A program made the translations under genes and the position numbers. Below the pieces are notes generated by a model. That model worked only from the letters and a program-made list of their open reading frames with translations. It made no database searches and was not told the origin of the DNA. Shown piece by piece: positions 1-8,500 of a stretch of 64,000 nt of DNA; position 1 is the stretch's first letter; each line of letters starts with the position of its first letter. The stretch spans positions 62,001 to 126,000 of the forward strand of contig SVMG01000003.1 in the NCBI GenBank assembly GCA_015067545.1. Direction: 5' to 3'. The stretch is from Oscillospiraceae bacterium. GTDB taxonomy: Bacteria; Bacillota; Clostridia; Oscillospirales; Oscillospiraceae.

Positions 1-3
1 ACA

Positions 4-33
4 AAAGGGGCACGGCTTTCGCCGTGCCCTTTT
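4..33 (-). terminator. Rho-independent terminator of the 44-2215 gene
   Basis: Read on the minus strand, a stem of about 13 bp (core GGGCACGGC / GCCGTGCCC) closed by a GAAA tetraloop is flanked by A and U runs. It begins 10 nt after the stop codon at 44. The same core and loop recur at 40474-40503 behind the paralogous gene. Confidence 0.9.
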
Positions 34-43
34 AATTGAAAGA

Positions 44-2215
44 TCAGCTGGGAGTATAGGTAGAATCGTTGGTAATCACGAATTCATCGATATACAGTGC
101 AATTGTACGGGAACGCAAACCAATCGTGTAGGTCTCGCCGCCTTCCCAGTCAGCAGTGCTCAGTTTGAACCAGCCATACTTTGCATTGGATCCCAGCGTA
201 AAGCCTGTACCGGGTTTTACCGAGGTATTGGTCCAACTTGTATGTACGCCCTCCACCTTCTGATAAACAGTGGTATATGTGGTTTCAGAACCAGCTAAGT
301 AATACTTGATCCACACATAGTACTCACCGTCTTCCTCCGGCGTGACCTCGAAGGACAGGTGGGCAGGTGCATCATCCGCCTGGGCACCTGTGTTTCCGAT
401 ATACATTCTCACCACATTGCCGGTTTCGCTTGTCTTGCCCGTGTTTTCTGTGATCTCATACAGCTTGGTGGGCGGATTGGTCTGGCCTGTGGTATCATCC
501 TTTGTTGTCATCAAATCCGTATCTTCCGCCTGAACGGTTTGATAGAACAGCTCATGGCCACATTCGCAGACGCCATTCACATGTGTATGCGCAACAGGCT
601 CAGTGGTAATGCCCTCGCAGCAAGTAGCTACCTTCCAGTGGCCATCAGCATCATACCCCCAAGCATCTCCATAGGTATGCTGGTGGTTGACGGGGTTGAA
701 ATCCGCATCCTTGGTAACGACAAAGGTGTCAATATACAGTGCAATTGCACGGGAACGCAGACCAATCGTGTAGGTCTCGCCGCCTTCCCAGTCAGCAGTG
801 CTCAGTTTGAACCAGCCATACTTTGCATTGGATCCCAGCGTAAAGCCTGTACCGGGTTTTACCGAGGTATTGGTCCAACTTGTATGTACGCCCTCCACCT
901 TCTGATAAACAGTGGTATATGTGGTTTCAGAACCAGCTAAGTAATACTTGATCCACACATAGTACTCACCGTCTTCCTCCGGCGTGACCTCGAAGGACAG
1001 GTGGGCAGGTGCATCATCCGCCTGGGCACCTGTGTTTCCGATATACATTCTCACCACATTGCCGGTTTCGCTTGTCTTGCCCGTGTTTTCTGTGATCTCA
1101 TACAGCTTGGTGGGCGGATTGGTCTGGCCTGTGGTATCATCCTTTGTTGTCATCAAATCCGTATCTTCCGCCTCGATGAACACATTCTTACCTACTGCAT
1201 AGTGGGCAGTGGTACAAACGGTGCAGCGGCCGTTCTCATCGTAATCATGAGCAGCCTCGGGAGTTTCCACATAAGCAGCGGCGGAATCGCCATAGCGGAT
1301 CATAGCCTTCACCAGAGCCTTCAGTTCTGCGCTGGCGTTGGCATCTTCCATTACCTTGGAAGCATAGCTTGCAATGCTGTAGGTCACAGTGGTGCTGACG
1401 GCGGTATCGCTGTTCTTGATGACGGCCTCAACCTCTTCGCGCATCATTGCGGGATTCAGGCCGACAAAGTTAAAGCTGTAGAGGTTATTGCCCAGAGACT
1501 TGAATTCATCGACTACCCAGTCATTCTCACCGCAGCTGAGCGCCACAGACAGACCTTCAACAGTTTCGGCAGTGAATGTAAAGGTCATCATAACGGAGTC
1601 GCCCAGAGTCAGGGAGACCTCATTCCATGTAGCGGTCTCTGCGCCGGTAGCCACGCTCTGCTTGCCGACATAGGTCACAACAGGATCAACGGTGGTATCA
1701 GAGCCCAAAGCCAACTGCTCAGGAGTAAGGCCGGCATTGACCTTTGCACTGTTGTCGCCCACATAAGCCTGGCTGGCTGCGCCGTAGTGCAGCATATCCA
1801 CAACCAGTTTCTTCAGATCCTGTGCAGCATCGGCATCGTCCAATACACCAGCGCAGTAATCCGTAACCTTTTTGGTTACTTCAGCAGACACTTCCTCACC
1901 GACATACAACTTGGCGGTGATGTCCACATTCATCTCGTGGGGTGCGATCTTGTTGCAGATAAACCAGTAATAGCCATCAGTCTTCGGCTGCTCGGGAATA
2001 GCAACCTCCTGCACACGAGCATCGTTCTTCCAGAATTCCACCTTAGTGGCGCCTGCGGGAAGATCAGCCTCAGCGATCTTGAAAGTGATCGCAATGCTCT
2101 CTCTCAATGCCAAAGCATATATCGTAAAGCCATTGGTCTGCTCTGCTGCTGTAACAGACGGCACTATGCCGAGCAGCATTACAATTATCAAACACAGAGA
2201 TAATAGTCTTTTCAT
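44..2215 (-). CDS. Secreted protein with two tandem N-terminal domains and two near-identical carbohydrate-binding-like modules
   Basis: The 723-residue product has a signal peptide (basic start, hydrophobic core to about residue 24) and no sorting motif. Residues about 28-185 and 195-335 are two copies of one domain, each with a helix motif of the type LKxLVxxMLxYGxAxxAYV. A short HxYDxxxxCxxC segment follows near 326-337. Two modules at about 347-505 and 556-723 begin with AEDTDLM and end with an IDxFVxT motif. They resemble galactose-binding-like beta-sandwich modules (CBM6/CBM35-like); this is a fold-level guess. The two modules are almost identical, which points to a recent duplication. 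No catalytic domain is seen, so the likely role is glycan or surface binding. The gene lies downstream of a small peptide gene (2266-2397) that probably shares its transcript. The product at 40525-42774 has the same architecture. Confidence 0.85.
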   Translation of the reverse strand: MKRLLSLCLIIVMLLGIVPSVTAAEQTNGFTIYALALRESIAITFKIAEADLPAGATKVEFWKNDARVQEVAIPEQPKTDGYYWFICNKIAPHEMNVDITAKLYVGEEVSAEVTKKVTDYCAGVLDDADAAQDLKKLVVDMLHYGAASQAYVGDNSAKVNAGLTPEQLALGSDTTVDPVVTYVGKQSVATGAETATWNEVSLTLGDSVMMTFTFTAETVEGLSVALSCGENDWVVDEFKSLGNNLYSFNFVGLNPAMMREEVEAVIKNSDTAVSTTVTYSIASYASKVMEDANASAELKALVKAMIRYGDSAAAYVETPEAAHDYDENGRCTVCTTAHYAVGKNVFIEAEDTDLMTTKDDTTGQTNPPTKLYEITENTGKTSETGNVVRMYIGNTGAQADDAPAHLSFEVTPEEDGEYYVWIKYYLAGSETTYTTVYQKVEGVHTSWTNTSVKPGTGFTLGSNAKYGWFKLSTADWEGGETYTIGLRSRAIALYIDTFVVTKDADFNPVNHQHTYGDAWGYDADGHWKVATCCEGITTEPVAHTHVNGVCECGHELFYQTVQAEDTDLMTTKDDTTGQTNPPTKLYEITENTGKTSETGNVVRMYIGNTGAQADDAPAHLSFEVTPEEDGEYYVWIKYYLAGSETTYTTVYQKVEGVHTSWTNTSVKPGTGFTLGSNAKYGWFKLSTADWEGGETYTIGLRSRTIALYIDEFVITNDSTYTPS
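119..531. repeat. 413-bp direct repeat, copy 1
   Basis: I compared this stretch base by base with 761-1173 (offset 642 bp, 214 codons) and found no mismatch. The flanks at about 85-118 and 727-760 are similar but carry substitutions. It encodes most of the second binding-like module of the 44-2215 gene. Confidence 0.93.
761..1173. repeat. 413-bp direct repeat, copy 2
   Basis: This is the partner of 119-531. The offset is a multiple of three, so unequal recombination between the copies would add or remove one whole module without changing frame. Confidence 0.93.
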
Positions 2216-2265
2216 AATTTAATCACTATCCCATCTTAATAATTTTGGATGTCGCTGTTTACAAA

Positions 2266-2397
2266 TCAAATGCCGTAACCCGGTGTAACGATGTTTCCAT
2301 CATCATCAACCCGGTCTTCATACGAGGACATTGTAAGCGTTTGCTCCGTTACAAATGCAATGATCTCAATTTCGGGTTCCAAATAATCACGTTTCAT
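2266..2397 (-). CDS. Small 43-residue peptide, YxxPE type, unknown function
   Basis: This short gene has an AGGAGG ribosome binding site (2407-2412) nine bases before an ATG at 2397 and a TGA ending at 2266. The product starts MKRDYLEPEIEIIAF, has MSS near residue 24, and ends in an acidic tail DDDGNIVTPGYGI. It has no cysteine and no obvious signal peptide. The peptide at 42816-42953 shares the aromatic-x-x-P-E-(I/L) start, a phenylalanine near residue 15, a serine in the middle and a DDG...PG tail, and also sits just before a secreted-protein gene. The arrangement resembles leader-plus-core peptides whose leader carries a YxxP motif, but no modification enzyme is encoded nearby. Function is unknown. 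The perfect RBS and the paralog argue that it is real. Confidence 0.72.
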   Translation of the reverse strand: MKRDYLEPEIEIIAFVTEQTLTMSSYEDRVDDDGNIVTPGYGI

Positions 2398-2446
2398 CCA
2401 TCAAAACCTCCTAATTCGAACATTTTACACGAAATGTGCTATATCT

Positions 2447-2475
2447 ATAATATCAGCAAACCTCTGCTGTGACTA
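2447..2475 (-). promoter_or_regulatory. Promoter of the peptide/secreted-protein pair
   Basis: On the minus strand: -35 TAGTCA (2470-2475), 17-bp spacer, -10 TATTAT (2447-2452). The spacer holds a small inverted repeat CAGCA-6-TGCTG. Transcription would start about 45 nt before the peptide ATG. Confidence 0.6.
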
Positions 2476-2480
2476 TTTAG

Positions 2481-2512
2481 ATATTTTGCACAAGGGGTTT
2501 ATATTTCTTGCA
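2481..2512 (-). promoter_or_regulatory. Tandem TGCAA repeat upstream of the promoter
   Basis: On the minus strand, TGCAAGAAATAT and TGCAAAATAT lie 22 bp apart, the second ending just before the -35 box. Comparable pairs stand before four other promoters of this island (10311-10342, 23719-23750, 43027-43066, 43761-43794). Confidence 0.45.
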
Positions 2513-2532
2513 ATCATTTCGGTTTTGGAGGG

Positions 2533-2558
2533 GGATGATGCGGTTTTCCGCATCATCC
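2533..2558 (-). terminator. Hairpin overlapping the stop codon of the giant lyase gene
   Basis: A perfect 11-bp stem (GGATGATGCGG / CCGCATCATCC) with a four-base loop overlaps the TGA at 2553-2555. There is no strong U run behind it, so it may be a weak terminator or a 3'-end stabilising hairpin. The next transcript has its own promoter. Confidence 0.5.
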
Positions 2559-5500
2559 TCTTCCGAGAATGTCTGTTTCGTAGTCAGGCAGAATGATACT
2601 GCCCTCGCTGCCATCTTCCGGTTCTTCTCTGCCGCAGACTGTACATGCACCGTTTTGATAGGTGTGCATACCGATCTCTGCCTTGAGATTCTCACAGCCG
2701 CACACAGCATCCTTCCAGTGATTGATTGCATTGCTGCTCCAGTTGTCGCTGTAGCTATGCGTATGAAGGAATGGATCGTTGGCATCAGCGGTAATGTAGA
2801 ATTCATCAATCCGGATCAGTGTATCTCTGGTTCGGACATTGATTGCATACGCCTCGCCCGCATCCCATTGATAAGCGCTATCCAGTCTGACCCACACAAA
2901 GTCACTCAGCTGTCCGTAGGTAGAGACATTGCCCTCACCGGGAAGCTGTACATTGTAACCTGTGTTCGTTCCTGCCTTATCCTCCACATATACCTGAATA
3001 CCGGCGGTCGCAGAAGAATTGTACATCTTCACCCAAATGTAGTAGGTACCCGTCTGATCCGGCTTGACCATAAAACTCATATGCGGGATCGCATTGGGTT
3101 TATCCTTCAGCGAAGCCGTGTACCGCTGATTCATCAGCACAACCTTTCCACCGGATGCCGCAGTATTGTTCTGCACTACCACAGCAGGTGCGGTTGCACT
3201 CGGAAGCAGGGGGTCCGCTCCGGCTTGGGTCAGAAGCGTAGTATCTTCTGCCTGAACTGTCACCTTACCGCCGGAGGTTTCAAAGGGCTTGACAGCACCG
3301 CAAACGGTACACTTGCCATCCGGTCCGTATGTACAGACCAAATGCAATTCCCGTTCATAGCCGCAGGTGTTACAAGTCGCATCCGTCTTTCCGTCATAGT
3401 CGTGTACGGTCTTGTTGGGCTCAACCCCCTCGCAGCCACAAGTCACTTCGTGCCAGTGATGAGTAGCATCCTTCGACCATTCCTCGCTATAGGTATGGAC
3501 ATGAGGATAGGGATCATTGGCATCGGTAGTAACATAGAACTCATCGATTCTGACCAAAGAATCTCTTGTTCTGATGCGGACCATGTACTCCTCTCCAGCC
3601 TTCCACTGATAAGTGTTATCCAACTTGACCCAGACAAAGTCAGAGAGGTCACCATATTTAGAACTTACGCCGGATTTCTGCGTCCAATACGCAATATCTG
3701 TGTTGCTCTCGTCATTTACAAACACATTGATCGTTGCAGTATCACTGGGGGCATACATCTTTACCCAGATGTGATAGGTTCCGGTCTGATCCGGATTGAC
3801 CACGAAACTGATATGTGGGATCGCACCCGGCATGGCAGCCAGGGAAGCCGTGTACCGCTGATTCATCAGCACGACCTGTCCGCCGGATGCCGCAGCATTG
3901 TTCTGCACCACCACAGCAGGTGAGGTTGCACTCGGAAGCAGCATATCCTCTCCGGCCTTTGTCGAAAGTTTGACGCTTTCAGCCTGGATGACCAATTTGC
4001 CATTTTCTGTGGGGATCGGCTTGCTGAATCCACACTTGGTACAGATGTTCTTATCATCGTAGGTGTGGTCGGTACACAACGGTCTGATGTATCCACAAGT
4101 GTTGCAGGATGCATCCTTATGGTTGTCGTATACGTGTGCGCTCTTGGTAAGGGTTCTGTCCTTACAACCACATGTAGCTGCATACCAATGGTAATTCTCA
4201 TCCTTACTCCAACTTGTCTCAAAGGCATGGACATGGGGATAGGGATCGTTCACATCCGCTGTGATGTAGAATTCATCAATCCGGATCAGCGTATTTCTGG
4301 ATCTGAAGCAAACATCGTAAGTCTGCCCCTTGGTCCATTCATAGGTTTTGGACAGCTTCACCCAGACAAAGTCACCAAAATCACCCGAATTAGATAGATT
4401 TGTAGCGCTGCCACTTTGGTTCCAGTAATAGTCATCAATAAGTTCATCATCATCGATAAATACATTGATGCCCGAGCCTGCGGTTGTCATATACACCTTT
4501 GCCCAAACATAGTAGGTGGCTGTCTTATCCGCCTGCACACGGAATTTGATGTGCGCCTGTGCATCCGGATAGTTCCGCATCGACGCGGTATGTGCTTGGT
4601 TCATCAGAACTACCTTACCACCGGACGCCTTATCATTGTCCTGTACAACAACAGCAGGTTTGGTGGCATCGTTCAGCAGCGGGTCTGCGCCGGGTTTGGT
4701 TAGCAGTTCGGTGTTTTCTGCCTGAACGATCACCTTGTGGTTTTCCATCTTGTAGGTGTCCACAGCATGACAAACCGTACATACACCATTTTTATCATAG
4801 GTATGAGCGCCTTCGTCAAAGCGTTTGCCGTAGCATTCGCAGGTAGGCTCACGCCAGTGCTTGTTCAGGTCATACGACCAATCTTCAACGCAGGTATGCT
4901 CATAGTGAGGCACTCTGACATAGCCGCAAGTGTTACATGTGGTATCGGAATCTTCATCGTATACATGGTAGCCCTGCTCAGCAAACACATAGTGTCCACA
5001 AGTAGGATCATGCCAGTGCATTGCCTTTGTAGTGGTCCACTTATTCTTATAGGCATGCTGGTGAACCTCGGGAGTTTCTTCCTTTGCAGGACCATCTCCA
5101 ACAGGACCCAGGAACAGAATTTCAGAAATGGAGCTATAGTAGGTAATATTATCCTCGGTATAGCCGTACTTCTTACTGTAAATATATCCCTTATATCCCT
5201 TGATTTTGACGTATCTTGCTTCTACATCGTCAAAATCGAATTCCTGGAATTCCATTGTGCCGTTGGATCTTTCCTGAGACAGCACAGTTGTGTATTCCAC
5301 GCCGTCCAGGGATACCATGACGTCAAATATATACTGTCTCTTGTCGCTGGTAGAATTCCAGATAATTGCCAATCTGTCCAGCGTGTGGGCCGAGCCAAGG
5401 TCATAAACGCCCTCATACTGCAGTCCCTGCTCCGGATCAGAAGAACCAACATAACGGGTCTCAATGTTGCCGTCCAGAGAGCTGAGCATACCGTATTCCA

Positions 5501-8500
5501 AGTCGTTGTTATTACTGACATGGCCCAGGTTCTTAACATCAGCAACCTGAATTGCGCTGGGATACATCGCCAGATATGTCTCCGGAATAGGCTTCATTGA
5601 AGAACCGATTTTTGCTGTAACTACCAGCATCTGTGCTTCATCGCTCCAACCGATCGTACCATAGCCTTTGATCAGTTCCTGCACAAGACCCAGGGGTACC
5701 CAAAGTTCGCCATCGCTGTATTTCATCTTCGTTTTGATGCGCTGGCCGTTGAGATATGAGGTACGAATTTTACCGTTGATGGTCAGTTTTCTGTCGTTCA
5801 TGTAGGTAATGGCGATAACGTCACCACGCCAGTCAACAGAGGCGCCCATAGAACTCATGACAGGAGTCAGCGGAACCATAAGCATATCTTCGTCAAAATA
5901 AGGCGCAGTATCCGCTTCGGCCAGCAGTCCGTTGACATACATCTTGTGTGTCTTCTGCACCTCGGGTGCGGTGGTGTCTAACTTCGCTGCTTTACTGATT
6001 GTTTCGCCCTTATAGCTCAGTGTAACTGTTCCCGCGGGGGCTGTGAAATACAGCATACCGCCATCCTCAGTTGCAACAATCTCCTGGGTGGATGCGCTGG
6101 TGCTGACTACCCAAGTGCCGGCCTTCATTCCCGCCACGTTGACTTCATAGGTGCTGTAGTCACTGCTTTGAGGGATCGCAAAGGAAGCGACAGTACCAAT
6201 GCGGTTGTTTGCGTTCATATTGAACATAGCCACATGATCCAGAAGTTGTGCGCCCATCAGGCCCTCGCCACGCACCAGCGTTGCAGGGATCACTTCTTTA
6301 GAACCATCAGCCTTGCTGACATACATGACATTCAGCATGTAGTCCGTCTGGTTTTCTGCCTTGGTTTTGGTGCTGATCTCCACACGGCCCCAGCCGGCTT
6401 CCTTCTGCGCCATAGCAGGCTCACTGTTGGGATGATTTCTGCCCGTTTCAAAATCGCCGGTCCAGAATTCCTTTCCTTCGCCGCCGATCATAAAGACGCT
6501 GTAGTCATCATCTGCCTTATCCGCTGTACCAACATACAGAATTTGATCGGTAAGTCTGCCGTTATAACCGGATTCTTTATTGGTGATGGTAATCACCTTG
6601 TTATTTACGACGGTCGGCTCGTAGAGAGAATGCAACAAGAAGCTCTTTTTGGAGTCTATTTCTTTTGTGGTGATCTGGTCGAACACGATAAATGCACCGG
6701 GGGTGTTTGTGTATCCGTCCAGCTCCAGATTCAGGAACAGCATGCTTCTGATCGCTTCCGTCACATTGTCATCATATGCCTTTGCCACATCGCCGGAAAT
6801 ATAAGAGTATTCCGGTCTGTAGATGTTGTTTCCAAACTCTACACCAATCACTTTGCCGGAATTACCCGGATTTACTGTGTCAGCCTCAGAAATCTGATAG
6901 CCGTTGGGGTTTGCCGAAGATGTGATCGAAAGGGTATTCTTGGAAACCGACTGCGATTGATAGGAAGTGTCGTGATCCGTTCCAAAAGTACCATAATGGC
7001 CGGTATCTCCCGTTAAGGAACCCTTATAATACAACTGGAAAGAGCCTGCTTCTCTGTTCTGGTGGCCTCCGAGATAGCTCTCCTGGATTTTCATCGATGC
7101 CAGCACGCCATTGGAATAAAGATTGCGCATATCCCAATTGGTTCTGGCAACAAGCAGACCATAGGGAGAACCAAAATACTTCGTATAAGACTTTGTTTCC
7201 AGGCTCTCTGTTCCGAGGGACATATCCTGCAGCGACAGCAACAGCGCAGGCGTTAAGGTCTCAGCATAACTGTAAGTGGTCATGCCGCCCGGCTCACCCA
7301 AGAACTGTTCAAACAGCACAGGATCCTTATACAGCATTGCTGCATAGAACAATACCGCATTATAGTCATTTCTCATTGCAAAAGTTGTACCCGAGTCGCC
7401 GTCTTTCAGCAACCTTTCGTCCGGACGCTGGGTGTACAACCACTGATAAGCCAGCTGATCAATGCCCTCATCGTATACCAGATTCGGATTTTCAGCATAA
7501 GAAACATCCGCCATTCTATAGATCAGGAGCTGACCCATGATATCTGCTACGAAACGGTAACAGCCGTAAGACAAGCCCTGATGATGATACTGGGCAGTGG
7601 ACCAGTATTTATTTCTGGCAGGAACATATTCTTCAAAGAAACGTCCGCCTACCAGTTCATAAACGGAGGGATACTCGTCATATACCGCAATAGCAAAGGA
7701 CAGCCAATCTCGCAGAAGTTGCTTTTCTGCACCGTGGCCGGCGACAACCTCCTGTCCGACAGGCGGGAAGCCGATTTCCATACCATTGGAAATCGCCTGT
7801 CCACCGGTTGCCAGACGAGCCTTATCCTTCTGTGTCATCAGATCATAGCACCAGTCGTATACCAGTGCCGTTACATAGAGCACATGGCCCCGTGCCCGCA
7901 GCGCATTACCGCTATAAGTAAAGGTTTCGTGTATATTCTTAATGGCCACAATTGCCTGCTTACCGAATTTCTCGGCAAGCGCAGCCATTTCTGCATTTTC
8001 ATGGTTTTTAAATATTGCATAGAAGAATGCCTTGCATTCGATGTAGCCCAGATCCTGAGCATTGTAACTTGTCTGCTTGGTAATATCCCAGTTGCCATCG
8101 AAGTTTTTGCCGGCGGTTTCCATCAGCGCTGCAGTGACTGCCGCATTGATAGGATCCGCAAGTTTTTTACGGATATCCGCCACATCATCCTCATGGAAGA
8201 ACAGTCTCGGATGATCGCCCTTTTCCGGATAGACGGTGGGATCCGCGTACATTTCTGTATCAAACTCCAGCGCTGCGTACCAATCTTCCAGAGGCGGGAT
8301 CGCATCCTCACCCTGAGGCGTATACGCCTGGTTGCTGGTTACCATGATCTTGTCTATGGACCAGGCAGTGACACGGTTACGCAAACGAACGGTAACAACT
8401 TCTCCCTCTTCGCATTTGATGGAACCGATACAGTTCCAAACCATGTCTGTTTTATCCTGGGAGACCGCATTATTATGCGCGCTTTGGTTTCTGTAAGCTT

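Noticed and set aside
2266..2397. Naming the peptides as lasso-peptide or other RiPP precursors
   Set aside because: Only the YxxP-like start supports it; no RRE, protease, cyclase or radical SAM gene lies in the window.
2388..2401. Four-codon frame ATG GAT GAA ACG TGA overlapping the start of the first peptide gene
   Set aside because: It may only be chance; the next ATG at the better spacing opens the peptide. Translational control by it cannot be shown.
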